A stretch of 64,000 nucleotides of DNA, from contig OU015566.1 in NCBI GenBank assembly GCA_907165135.1, forward strand, positions 870,501 to 934,500. Reading direction: 5' to 3'. The position numbers were made by a program, and so were the translations under genes. The stretch comes from Oikopleura dioica. Taxonomy: Eukaryota; Chordata; Appendicularia; Copelata; Oikopleuridae. Each line of letters begins with the position of its first letter. Position 1 is the stretch's first letter. Positions 33,301 to 43,293 of the stretch are shown one piece after another. The notes under the pieces were generated by a model. The model was not told where the DNA came from and did not search any database. It was given only the letters and a program-made list of their open reading frames with translations.

Positions 33301-34331
33301 CATAAAATCACTTCAATAAATTGGTTTAACCCTAAAAATGGCATAAACTAAGGATAGGAAGTGATTTTTTGAAGAGCCAATAAGATTGCTGCATTTGGCT
33401 TACCGGCTAATCAACACCCAGATCGATCAAATCACTTCCTTTTCTTGGTTCTGCCGATAAAAATGGAACACGGTCCTGAATCGTCCCCAAGTTGTTGTTT
33501 CCAACTGTGTTTCTCCGCTCAAAATCGTCAATATATCCCGCGATGTTTGAACGATCAAATAGCTGAGGGCGAAAATCGAATTGAGCTGCATCATACTTCT
33601 CGTCCAAGTTTTTCGGGAAGGGCGACAGTACATGATGAATAAAATCAGTCCGTGGCCGATGATTCCGCCGATTGAAATCAAACCGATAAGGATGGCGACG
33701 ACCAGGTCGATTGGTTGAACCCTTAATTTTAATGAAAAAACAAGGGGAGAGCAGGTAAAACTTGAAGTTTTTCTCCCAGTTCTCGGTATCTTCGTGATTG
33801 TAGTCGGCATAATCGGCATAGTTTTGATAGCTGTATTGGTAGTATTGAGAGAAATAGGAGGCATTGTAGTCACTTCCAAATTCGTTGCCAAATTCGCCTA
33901 ATGAAGGATAAGGGTTAGGGACCTTAACTTAGGGTTAAAGATTGAGTAAGACAAATTTTTGGGGTTAGGGTTACGGCTTGAGAACATGAGAAAAAATTTC
34001 AATAGATTTAACATTTTGAACCAATCAGAATCCTTGATGCAGCAAACCGGCCAATCAGGAGCCGAGTAGTCGCCCACGCAAAATTTGTCAAATTATTTTG
34101 TTGTTAGGGTTAGGGTTAGGGTTTTAGGACTCGAGAAAAAATTATTTAACCAATCAGAATCTACGATTAGGCTTACCGGCCAATCAGAAGCCGAGTAGCC
34201 GCCCACGCAAAATTTTTGTGGGTTTTTGACGCCACCCCAAATTTTTCAGGGTTTTTAAGGTGTCTTATTCCCAATCGCTTACCTGGATGATATAAAATAT
34301 TGCACTCAAGGTCTTCAGGAGAATCGCTCAT
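30322..34331 (-). CDS. Rhodopsin-like (class A) G-protein-coupled receptor
   Basis: ATG at 34331 (MSDSPEDLECNILYHP); the next exon has an N-glycosylation site and a Tyr-rich tail (SDYNASYFSQYYQY) and runs through a 41-base intron into TM1 (DLVVAILIGLISIGGIIGHG) and TM2 (SIFALSYLIVQTS). TM3 ends in MMADRCLGIKKP, so DRY is DRC (about 33050). TM4 is CFIVGFPCAVATPLFFF with ECL2 cysteines (about 32900-32830), TM5 NVYAFVIFAFLFVFPIIV (about 31430), TM6 IYSICFLPFYLLD (about 31010) and TM7 ILVVSYFCVSPLVYFGFF, where NPxxY is SPLVY. The C-tail is about 125 residues and Ser/Asn-rich. Probably a peptide or amine receptor at the plasma membrane; ligand unknown. An intron of about 1.4 kb holds a complete gene on the other strand. 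Confidence 0.82.
31240..31345. repeat. Short ATGTCACGA tandem repeat
   Basis: gaatgtcacaaatgtcacgaatgtcacgaa units, then inverted gtgacattcgtgaca at 31338-31352. Lies in a GPCR intron. Confidence 0.7.
31997..32734 (+). CDS. 184-residue two-pass membrane protein nested in the GPCR intron
   Basis: Five exons with exact phase: 31997-32009 (MALS plus one base), 32058-32230, 32278-32368, 32419-32631 and 32670-32734, total 555 bases. Two hydrophobic segments: LFLAFYGLIISISASIIFG and SAVCFALLIYYIIYVY; the C-terminal 100 residues are charged and helical (EKEIEKLGPQKQGDF, FLDDLRKKLIELSEDTI). The gene runs opposite to the GPCR and lies wholly inside the intron between its TM4 and TM5 exons. No family recognised. 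Confidence 0.75.
33240..33450. repeat. Two direct copies of family C
   Basis: attttttgaagagccaataa followed by agattgctgtatttg begins both copies (about 33240 and 33362), as a local duplication. In a GPCR intron. Confidence 0.75.
33903..34240. repeat. Telomere-like tracts with two family B copies in GPCR intron 1
   Basis: ttagggttaggg motifs at 33905-33975 and 34108-34125 alternate with two family B fragments (33986-34104 and 34131-34230) of the form aaccaatcagaatc...gccgagtag...gcccacgcaaaattt. Confidence 0.7.
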
Positions 34332-34339
34332 GATCTGAT

Positions 34340-35110
34340 TTCTCTTCAGCTTTTTTACTTATGGCAAGTCAATAATTGACCTCTGGAGTGGACTTGGTAA
34401 TAATTTCAAAATAAAAATCAATCGATGCTTAAACTTCTTATCACTCATTTATTAATCTTATGATCGGAGAATAATCGATAGCGATTCCTTTTTTGTTTTT
34501 AAAATTTTTATAAAAGCGAAGTAAAAGTCTTTGAAATCGCATGTTTTGGGAGAAAAGAAAAAGTTCGAGTATTGGGTTTATCTTTGATTTGAAACTGATC
34601 CGACAGATGAACGAACTATTTTTCGCAAATTTAAATCCGTTTCCAATATTGTTGTCCGAATAATAAAATGACGGGGGTTTGGCGGCTCGAATTCGCGAAA
34701 AATCGAGGCAAAATTACGATTTTTGAAATTATTTTTTTTACTGAAATCTGATTGGTCAACCAAGATCTCGAAATTTTTGCGGAAAATCTGATTGGTCGAA
34801 ATTCGATCTTACTCCCCATATTTCATATAATAGCTATTTTTCAAAAAGTCCTTCCTTGATTTTCTAATTGTCACATGATTCGGATCTCTTCATTTTCGAC
34901 GAAAAAAATCTTGAGATTATGTTTCTTATATCGGTTTCAGGTGGAATGATGTGCTCATATTGGAAGAGTGCTATTGCCTTAATAATGTTGGACAGATGAC
35001 CACATATTTCGTATGAATTCGACCGCGGACTAATACTCTAACGCATTCACCTTAATATCACAGCACTCATCGTCCCGTCAAAAATAATCTAAAAAACTAG
35101 GCAAAAGTCA
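34340..35110. other. Interval with no gene recognised
   Basis: A-T rich; the only pattern is a repeated aaatctgattggtc near 34745 and 34785. Frames on the - strand at 34578-34819 are short and lack splice or domain support. Confidence 0.5.
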
Positions 35111-35116
35111 ATTTCA

Positions 35117-35349
35117 GGAGTTAAGAAGACTTGGAGTAACAAAATCTGGAGCAACCGAAATTTTCAAACCGATTTTTAAGGTTGTTAAAGTCATAATTAA
35201 GGGTATCTGACTCGGTCAAAAGAAAGCCCGGGCCCAAAGCCGGGTTTTCGCCAGGGTTTGAGGGGGCCGGGAGGCCCTTAACATCCTTAAAAATCGGTTT
35301 GAAAATTTCGGTTGCTCCAGGTTTTGTTACTCCAAATCTTCTTAACTCC
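35117..35349. mobile_element. 233-base foldback element
   Basis: The arms of about 70 bases are nearly identical when inverted: ggagttaagaagacttggag ... aaccgatttttaagg against the mirror ending gaagattt with cttaactcc. Between them is a GC-rich loop with aaagcccgggcccaaagccg. Non-coding. Confidence 0.85.
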
Positions 35350-35562
35350 AAAAATTGTGTCGAGCCAAAAAACTACTTCGTTATATTCGCGCAGGTTTAT
35401 GAGAAGTAGGATTGGAACGACAATTTTGAACTCTTGAAAAAACTTCTTGATAAGTCCAAGTTTCAAAAAAAAACTTGCATGAGAAAAAATCAGTCTGTCG
35501 ACTCAACACTGGAACAAATTTACCACTCTCTATCATTCTGAAAATTAAATTTCTCAGAGAAA

Positions 35563-37319
35563 ATGAAAATTTCGACTGTTCTCTTCGGAGTTACAGTAGG
35601 TGACTATTTTTGGACAGTTGAGGATCCAGCTGGAACCATCACATCAGTTGGCTATCCAGGGGGATATTCAAAGGTAAGAATTTATTGATCGATTCTGCAT
35701 CAGAAAATCTCAGAGCGAGCAATGGAAATTCCGCGCCCCAGGGGCGGCAAAATACACTTTCATCTTTGAAGACATCGATCTTCATCCCGATTGCAACAGC
35801 TACGTGAATGTCTATGACGGCGGCTACACTCCTCGTTGGACGCTTTGCGACTCTGACACTGGAAAAGTCATCACAGTCAATCACTATCGGCCGGAAATTT
35901 ATCTGCAGAAGGGATATGGATACATTCCGCCAGAGAAAAGAGGGCTCAAATTTAGCTTTTACATCAATGATGAGTACGTTTCGACGACAACGACGACTAC
36001 GGAAGGAACAACGATCACCTACACGACAGGTATGTTTATTGTTCAAATTCTTTCTCAATCGATAAGGCGACTCAACTACTATCGACTCAACCACAACTCC
36101 CATTTCACCATCCTCAACTGAATCCACAACAAGCACGACAACCGAGAGCACCACTTCCCCGCCTCCAACAGACACCACATCCACAGAATCATCCACAACC
36201 ACTATGACCACCGCTTCTGCCGTTCCAGATCATACCAATATCGCTGGATACCCAACACCTCCGCCTTACCCAGCTCCTGGATCAGGCAACTTTCCCCCCG
36301 GAGATTTGACCGCGGACGAAAGCTGCGGAAACTCAGTTTTTGAGCCGGTCATTCAAGGATTCGACTATGTTGCTCAAGGTAAAGCTGACCTTTTCCACCA
36401 GAAATCATTTTTAAGATCGTTATGTCCGAAACGGAGAAGAAGGAAGATCCTCATTTTTCTCAAACGACCGCGTCGTCAACGGAGAAGAAGCCGTCCCCCA
36501 CTCCTTCCCCTGGCAGGCTGGAATCGGAACGCAATACAATTTCTACTGTGGCGGCACTGTTGTTGCGCCAAATTGGGTGGCAACTGCTGCTCATTGCGGA
36601 GAACTGGTATTTATTGGCTCTTACTCGAGTGATATCGCTGTTGCTGGAGCACATGATTATCGAAACGATAAGACGAACCAGCAAAGTCAGGAGATCAAGG
36701 AAGTGTTCATGAATCCAAACTGGGAGAAGAGAGGCAAACAACAAGGAAGGATTTTTCAATGCATTTTTGAGCGCGATTTCTAGAGCTTTGATAAATCCGT
36801 TGAAAGATGTGTGCATGCTCAAATTGAAAGGCTCCTTCACATTCAACGACTACGTCCAGCCCGCTTGTCTTGCCCACAAGGACTGGTCTCTCCCAGATGG
36901 ATTCCTGTGCGTCGTTTCTGGCTGGGGCATGACCTCGGAATCATCCTCCGGCGCTGGCTCCCCGGTTCTTCGACAAGCAGCGTTGAACTACATGAACGAT
37001 GATGACTGCCACAAGCTGTACAAGGAAGGCAACGGACTTGAGACCTCTGGTGACATGCAATGCTTCGGAACACGGCCACGTAGGTTCTTTTCTTCAATCA
37101 AATTACAGTAAATTCTCAGTGAATCCACCAAAACAAGGCGCCTGCAATGGCGACTCCGGCGGGCCGCTTCACTGCTTCATCCACGGAAAATGGTACTACT
37201 CCGGCATCGTATCCTTCGGAGCTTCCAAGTGTGATACTAACATCGCTTCCGTCTACGGAAAAGTCTACAACTACAAGATTCATGACTACATTCTCGATAC
37301 AATGGCGCAAAATCCCTGA
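35563..37319 (+). CDS. Secreted CUB-domain trypsin-like serine protease
   Basis: ATG at 35563 opens a short hydrophobic leader ([13 protein letters not shown]). A CUB-like domain follows ([20 protein letters not shown], about residues 25-130), then a long Thr/Ser mucin-like linker and a Pro-rich stretch. The S1 protease domain starts [19 protein letters not shown] (about 36460) and has the triad His in TAAHC (about 36585), Asp in DVCMLKL (about 36805) and Ser in CNGDSGGP (about 37160), with VSGWG and the final [11 protein letters not shown] helix. All catalytic residues are present, so an active secreted protease is expected. The residue at the S1-pocket base was not determined. It converges with the FABP-like gene, 75 bases away. 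Confidence 0.9.
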
Positions 37320-37394
37320 AAAGAAAAAAATAATTTGAAGAGGCAAAATGTTCTAAGATGATAAAATTTTTATTTTATACTAAGAAAGGCCGAG

Positions 37395-38392
37395 TCAAAG
37401 ATCAGAAGGTTTTCTGCTATAAACTCTTGTACAGCTTATATTTTTATCAAGCATCGTCGTCGTCAGGTGTAGTTTAGAATCTATCATTTGAATGTTTGTT
37501 TGCGTTGTCCCTTCATGACCTCCCTAAAAATGATCAAAAATCAGGATAAAATCGATGTCCTTACCTTTGTTTTAGCAATAATATCATTGAAGCCAGGCCT
37601 GAACTCGGCAACAGACACGACTTGATCGCCAGTCGGACTTTTGTGCTGATAAGGCTGGTCGAATCGAAGAGGAAATTTCATTGGCGGCCCGATGGTCAGA
37701 TAAAAGGTGGACTGGTAGACATTGGGCTCGATCTTGTTGTACTCAATGTCGCATTTCATCTTTTTCGCGAACATTTTGTAGAAGATGCTTCCTCCCTCGG
37801 CGTCAATGTATTCGGCAACACCAGTGGAGGATTCTTCTTGCCAGCGGCCGAGGAAATTGTTGAGCAGCTAGTAGAATAGACTGATAATTCAAAAAGAGAC
37901 ACAGAGATTAATTATATAACTTGTCAAAAGAGTCAATCCTTCGAGAAAAGACGGAGCAATAAATCACGATTCATGAGGTGCTCCTTAGATTAAGACTTGG
38001 TTCTTGGTTCCGGAAATAATAAATTTCTCCCTCACACCTCTTTAAAAAAAGCCTTTAACAAATATCAACCTTTGAACTCTCCTTCAGAAAAAAGTCTCTT
38101 TTGAAAGCTAGTTATATAACTTGTGACTTACGGTTTTTTCTTGGGGCATTTCCGTCGTTTCTTCTTTTCGATTCCTCTCTTCCAAAATGATGATTTCCTC
38201 GACTTCGACTTTTAAAACTGACTCGTCGATTTTTGGTCTGCTGCTTTTTCCGGGTTTTGTTTCAGTCGTCACTGCGCCGCCGATGAGCAAAAGTGCGAAA
38301 ATCGCCAAAAAGCCGAAAAGAAATTTTAAAAGAAGCGTTTTCGTGTCTCTTGATGCTCGATTCGAATTCGCGCGGCGGGATTTGTCGGTCAG
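37395..38392 (-). CDS. FABP-like lipid-binding domain with an N-terminal membrane anchor
   Basis: The C-terminal 130 residues follow the fatty-acid-binding protein pattern: NFLGRWQEESSTGVAEYID at the start, FYLTIGPPMKFPLRF, EFRPGFNDIIAKTKGG, LHLTTTMLDKNISCTRVYSR at the end, TGA at 37395. It is preceded (exon 38392-38132, GTAAGT donor) by basic residues, a transmembrane segment LLLKFLFGFLAIFALLLIGG and an acidic stalk (VLKVEVEEIIILEERNRKEE). The join, phase 0, gives ...KT-LLNNFLG. Known FABPs are soluble cytosolic proteins, so this anchor is unusual. The translation start is not found: the frame hits TGA just upstream of 38392, so a 5' exon is missing. The lipid-contacting Arg-x-Tyr near the C-terminus is kept. 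Confidence 0.7.
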
Positions 38393-38929
38393 CTGGCTTT
38401 CCTTTCATTTGGTTCCAAGCCAGAAAGTTTTGCTAAAGGGATTATCGAGGCACCGGTTAATTTCAAGCTTGATGATTATAGCGTCCTAACACTAGGTCAT
38501 GTGAAAAACCAGGTTAATATTGCTAAGACGAACTAAATTCAGGTGTTAAAAACGGATTTCAAGTTGAAGGCGACACCTTAGTTTTCAATTTATAATTTTT
38601 CTTTAAGAAAGGGGGCAATTTTCCAACGAGTAAATCCAAAAATTGGCCGATCTCTTTGACCAACCGAATTCCATTTTAACGCCGGAACGCATATACGACC
38701 CATTTTTGGGTAATACGATTTTGTTCATCAAAAAACCCATATTTTATTTGTTATACGTATATAATATGACCACGCTCAAGTTATATTTTTGTAGCTTAGA
38801 GTCCGTTTATCATATATAAACCCGGATTTTTATTCTCTTTATGCCCAAATCGCGACAATATTGGGTTAAAAAATGGTCAGAAATTGGCAAAAATGGCCAT
38901 GCGTTCCGGGGTTAAATAAAGGGGGTGGC

Positions 38930-39060
38930 GTCAGGAACCGACAAAAAAATTCGACAAATTTTGCGTGGGCGGCTAGTCGGCAGCTGAGCCGAATCCAGAG
39001 TTTTGATTGGCAGAAAATTTCCACGCAAAATTTGTGGAAATTTTTCAGTCGGTTCCTGAC
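38930..39060. mobile_element. Family B TIR element, reference copy
   Basis: Perfect outer ends GTCAGGAACCGACAAAAA and, inverted, ...GTCGGTTCCTGAC, then ttcgacaaattttgcgtgg against ccacgcaaaatttgtggaa. 131 bases, non-coding. It lies in a stretch (38.5-39.2 kb) where I see no gene. Confidence 0.85.
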
Positions 39061-39205
39061 ACCCCCGAAGAAAGAACCCCTTTTCTACTGAGAAGATTTG
39101 AAGTTTTTTTGATCGAAGAAAATAAGACAGTGACAACTGAAAAAATAAGTTTAATTTATTTCTTCTGGAACCTTTCCTGATCAAAAGTCTTCAGAAATTC
39201 CTCTC

Positions 39206-39466
39206 TTGAGTCTCTACTTCCTTCTATTGACATTTCTTTCTTCTTTTTTTTTTAGTTTGTTTATCAAAAAAGTTAAAGCGGAAACTGCCTTTTTCTCTGC
39301 GCTTGTGTATTTTTCAGTTCACAAGTGGGGTCAACTGAAACCGTATTTTTTCCTCAGCACGGTTGATAAAAATCGAGCTCAGCAAGGGAGCACTCGAGTT
39401 TATTATATCGAGGGCGCCAGAGATCGTAAACGCGCGGTTCAGCGTCGCGATATTGAACTAGAATAG
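39206..39466 (+). CDS. Possible small protein, weak evidence
   Basis: An 86-codon frame without ATG: a hydrophobic start (LYFLLLTFLSSFFFS), then after a tttttcag acceptor KWGQLKPYFFLSTVDK and a basic end (ARDRKRAVQRRDIELE). The second half looks exon-like. No family. Confidence 0.25.
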   Translation: MSLYFLLLTFLSSFFFSLFIKKVKAETAFFSALVYFSVHKWGQLKPYFFLSTVDKNRAQQGSTRVYYIEGARDRKRAVQRRDIELE

Positions 39467-39784
39467 CTTTGAAAACTTTCCCTATCTGGAATTCTTATGT
39501 TAGGATTGCATCTCAATGATTCTCCTGAAAAAAACTGGACCTTCGCAAACAAAAGCATTAAAATCTTTCGCAAACTATTTTCACACCTGCAACAGAAAAG
39601 TTTGTCCGCGAATAACAATTGTAAATAATTTCGTAAACACTCTCTTTGAAAATTTTCGGCGCGTTGAGATTTTGCTTGAGCTGTCGCTTTTCTTATTTCT
39701 CATGGAAGGATGCAATAAGCCAGGCTCCAAGATCTGAAAAACTTAATCAGAAGTGATGCCCGGGTCGAAAAATCAGTTTCATTA

Positions 39785-40378
39785 TTAAGGTTCCCCCCCC
39801 GTCAGCTCTTTCCTTCAAAAATGGAAATATTCAAAAACACATTATTTTTGGTTCTTAACGCGTCCTCAGGTTAAACTTGCTTCAGAAACTTGTTAGGAGG
39901 AATATTTGACCAAGAAAGATCAATATTTTTGCCAAAATTAGGGCAAATTCGTCAATTTTCGGCGAAAAATCCAATTTTCAAATGCAATTTTGGTAAAGAA
40001 ATAGTCGAAATAGACCACAAAAAATGAAGCCTTAAAATCGTTTTTGACCCGTAGAATCCATTTCCGGGGTCAAAATTTTATAATCCCGAAACAAGATTAT
40101 TCGAAAAAAGCTGACGGGGGTCCTTAATAATTATTGATTATTATTTTTCTGCTCAAAATTTAATTCAAACGATTATTCCTTCGGGACCCCCGCCCCTTCA
40201 GCTTTTTTCGAAAAATCAAATTTCGGAATTTTAGAATTTTGACCCTGGGGTCTATCTCGCTTCTAACACCCCCAATATCGTATTCGAAAATTGGACTTTT
40301 CGCTAAAAATTGACGAATTTGCCCTTATTTTGGCATAAATATTGATTTTTCTTGATCAAAAATTCCTCTTATCAAGAT
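39785..40378. mobile_element. Family A element, full copy followed by an inverted half copy
   Basis: Full copy 39785-40127 (ttaaggttcccc...ctgacgggggtccttaa). A second, incomplete copy in opposite orientation runs 40172-40378, starting gggacccccgccccttcagc and ending at aattcctcttatcaag, the middle of the full element. The flanks 39.74-39.78 and 40.4-40.7 kb show no gene. Confidence 0.75.
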
Positions 40379-40711
40379 TATGAGTTTTTAAACAATGGTC
40401 TAAATTTATTATTTTTATTTTGGTTCTTTGTTATCATTAAATCAAATCTGATTTCCTAACAGATAGTTATTTGGGATAATTTATTTCCTTTCATTTGAAC
40501 ATAACTTATGTTACATAAGGTATAAAATTCAAGTTCTGATTGGAAATGGACCACTTCAAATGGTAAAAGCGTTCAAAAAATTATTACGTAAGCGAGGAAA
40601 GGGTCAGACAGGTATAACTTGATCGATGGTGCCTTTAATGATACCGGTCTGAAACCCAAGAATTTATCAGACTCACGTGCGGTTTGGGGGCATTTGAATG
40701 CAATATCTACC

Positions 40712-41330
40712 TCAGTACTTCAGTAGGGAGTAAAAATGTGTTTGGAAGTAGAAAATCAATCTTGAGGGCGATAAGAAAAACTGATTATTCTCTTCTTTCG
40801 ACTCGGGGAGAGATTTCTTATCTTGATAAGATGTTGAATTTTTCCGTATTTTTTCAAGAGACTTAGTCATATCTTCAAGTTGAATCGTATTTTGTCGTCT
40901 AAAATGACGATAAATAGAATTATGCTTATCCATGTAACATGTTCTTGGCAAGCAGCCAGAATTCTGTAAAAAAGGTTGAAGTGTTTAAAGTCTACCAGGA
41001 AGCCCCAAACAGTTCTTATCTTACCACCAGACCACGTGGTTGGTCATTCCCGTTGCGCTGTTCTGACGTAACAACATCTGAAGCTCAATCATCTTGGATT
41101 TAAATCTTCATTTCATGCACCAGTGGCTTCGATAATGTTTTGACAGGTTTTGAGTTCATAGGCTGTTTTTTTCAAAGATCTGGTAATCGGATTAAATCGC
41201 ATTCGACACCTTCATTTTCGACAAGAAAGAAAAAAGGCAGAATGGAATATTCAAAAACTTACGTGATCGTTGATGAACCAAGAAAATAGTTTTCGACCCG
41301 ACGCGCACCTTTTTTCGTCAGTACCTGATT
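40712..41330 (-). CDS. Unrecognised protein, 3' part
   Basis: Exons on the - strand join in phase: LTKKGARRVENYFLGSSTIT (about 41325-41262), CRMRFNPITRSLKKTAYELK...NIIEAT (about 41205-41130), DVVTSEQRNGNDQPRGLV (about 41085-41030), then NSGCLPRTCYMDKHNSIYRH and a Ser/Lys-rich tail (960-710 in the 40-kb range). The introns are GT-AG and 41-66 bases. The exact C-terminus could be 40712 or an earlier splice near 40780. The 5' end is not found. No domain recognised; the N-terminal part is the most ordered. Confidence 0.5.
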
Positions 41331-41470
41331 TAAAATGCTTTAGCCAGAATGGCTTTACAATATGATTCTCCAATCCGCTCAAAAATTTATAATCACAGAG
41401 CTCACTCACTGTCAATTATCAATTCAAGAAGCTATATGTCTCGAATCAATTTGAGAAAAAGTCGTTTTTA

Positions 41471-41701
41471 GTGAAGAAAAAGGTAAAAAAGGGTAAAAAG
41501 GCGTTGTTCTTATTCGTAAAAAAACTCGTAAAGTATTATATAATTTTTTCATCAAAAAAAAAAAAAGTTCAAAAAAGAAATGTCTCTCCGCGGCAGATAT
41601 CGTTAATTTTTATCGTCAATCAAATCAAAGCGCACCTGAACATTGCTGATTTTATTGACCTTGAGTACCACGGCCCAGCTTTCGTCGTTGAGCCTAATTA
41701 A
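41471..41701 (+). CDS. Very Lys-rich short ORF, doubtful
   Basis: A 76-codon frame after a tttttag acceptor, Lys-rich from A runs, with a more ordered end (KAHLNIADFIDLEYHGPAF). AATAAA follows directly. No ATG. Could be the last exon of a small gene starting near 41436 (MSRINLRKSR). Confidence 0.2.
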   Translation: MKKKVKKGKKALFLFVKKLVKYYIIFSSKKKKVQKRNVSPRQISLIFIVNQIKAHLNIADFIDLEYHGPAFVVEPN

Positions 41702-41831
41702 TAAAACTCATGACAATTATACGATAACACTCCTTTCCGGGTGAAATAAAAACATCCAAGGGTTTATGACGGTTCAATCTTACCTAACAACATCAACAGA
41801 AAAAATATTAAATTTTATAAATTTATTTAAA

Positions 41832-42262
41832 ATGTCGCCAAATGTCGCTGAATGTCACGGAATGTCGTCGAGTTATATCAAAAAAAGAAAACAATAAAAT
41901 GTCTCAAGGCCAATAGTAATTTTCAGAAACCAATTTCAAGCCCGTATTCACAATATCCTGTTATGACAGAGAAGGGATGACACTTTTAATGTCGCCGAAT
42001 GTCATCGAATGTCGTCGAATGTCGTCGAATGTCGTCGAATGTCGCCATTTTTGCTTTTTATTTAACAAAATTAGGTGACATTCGATGACATTTGGGGATA
42101 TTCGACGACATTCAGCCACATTCGGCGACATTCAGCGACATTCGGCGACATTCGGCGACATTCTTCGACATAATTAGTATTACCTCTTTTTTGCCATTGA
42201 AGGATATCATGAATACGGGCTAACGATTGGTTCCTGAAAGCTCTTATCGGCCTTGAGACAGC
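41832..42262. mobile_element. TIR element filled with an ATGTCGCCGA minisatellite
   Basis: The 60-base arms at 41898-41957 (tgtctcaaggccaatagtaa...) and 42203-42262 (...cttatcggccttgagaca) are inverted. Inside, a forward array of atgtcgtcga units (41990-42050) meets a reverse array of tcggcgacat units (42075-42172), so the whole can fold into one hairpin. A few more units lie just outside at 41832-41875. Confidence 0.8.
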
Positions 42263-42411
42263 CGAGGGTTCAGCAAGAAATGTGCTTATCTAGTAGTTAA
42301 CTGTGAGGTTTTGTCTTGTACAAAAAAGACGGAGCGGGCAAAAAGCCGCAGAATATGCGCTCAGTGTTGAATATTAAAAGAATGATGGCATATTAATTGG
42401 CCCCTGTTTGT

Positions 42412-42682
42412 GGCGGGGCTTCGAAATAATTCTGTTTACAGAACCATTCTGTAGAAAACAGAACTATTCTGTTTTAGTAAAATCAAAGAATGGGTGTGCG
42501 CTTCGCGCCTGTTTTTCAGAAATCTCCAGAATGGAGAGTATCATGTTTTTTGACACTCTCTTTATATTTTTACCGCCGCAGTTACCCATTTCGGGCAACA
42601 ATCATGCCTTATTTAAGTTTTGTTAAAACAGAATAGTTCTGTCAAACAGAATGGTTCTGTCAACAGAATTATTTCGAAGGCC
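42412..42682. mobile_element. Foldback element with a 13-bp target-site duplication
   Basis: The arms cttcgaaataattctgttta / acagaattatttcgaag are inverted over about 60 bases and built from degenerate ACAGAAC(C/T)ATTCTGT units. ggcccctgtttgt flanks both sides (42399-42411 and 42683-42695), a perfect 13-base direct repeat. Confidence 0.8.
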
Positions 42683-42798
42683 GGCCCCTGTTTGTTGTAT
42701 TTCGCTCAAAAACAACCTTGAAAAAGCCGTCAAAAGAATAATTTAGGGCGAAAAGGACGAAATTGGAATAAGAGAGGGAGAAGAGGAAAAATGGAAGG

Positions 42799-43285
42799 AT
42801 GCCTTATTACTATGAAGATCATATGGATCATCTGGCGATGTTGATGATTTTTCCCGTTGTTTTGATTGTTCTGCTTCTTACAGGAAAGAGACATGAGAAA
42901 ATGTTTAGGGGCTATGGTTAGGTTTAGGGTTGGGTAAGGATAAGGGTTAGGGTTAGCCATATCCGGTTAGGGTGGGCGGATTTTTCATTCTCAAAAAAGG
43001 TTGCTTCTTTGGTTCATCGAAAATTCTCCAACGAAAAAGCCCTCCTTTCGAAAAATTCGAGTCGAGTCACTGCTGAAGAATCAAAATCTTTCCCGATCAG
43101 AAGATTTTCTGGGAAGGAAAGTTGAGTTCGTTGATCCAACCTTATTCTCATCGCCAGACACCTTTCGTTGTTTGAAGTGTGAAAAAATTGACGATTCTTA
43201 TCGCTTTATTGCCTGTTATAAAACCGCAGCATCCGCGGCAGACTTGGAAATTCTCAGCAAGTCATCTAAGGTTGCTCTTACATAA
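42799..43285 (+). CDS. Possible small single-pass membrane protein
   Basis: First exon MPYYYEDHMDH then a hydrophobic helix MLMIFPVVLIVLLLTG and KRHEKMFRGY, ending at a donor inside a GGTTAGG tract. After an aaaaaag acceptor near 42998 a 94-codon frame runs to 43285 (SLLKNQNLSRSEDFLGRKVE, RCLKCEKIDDSYRF). The phases do not agree between the two exons as drawn, so either the splice or the frame choice is wrong. No family. Confidence 0.35.
42903..42985 (+). repeat. Telomere-like tract
   Basis: ggttaggtttagggttggg...gggttagggttagcc, occupying most of an intron of the small membrane protein gene. Confidence 0.75.
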
Positions 43286-43293
43286 TACCTACC

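Noticed and set aside
34578-34819. Two overlapping - strand ORFs
   Set aside because: Explained by a local aaatctgattggtc duplication; no ATG-acceptor context or domain.
35639-36211. 190-codon ORF on the - strand
   Set aside because: It is antisense to the CUB domain and Thr-rich linker; the Val/Asp-rich composition is the complement of ACA/ACG Thr codons.
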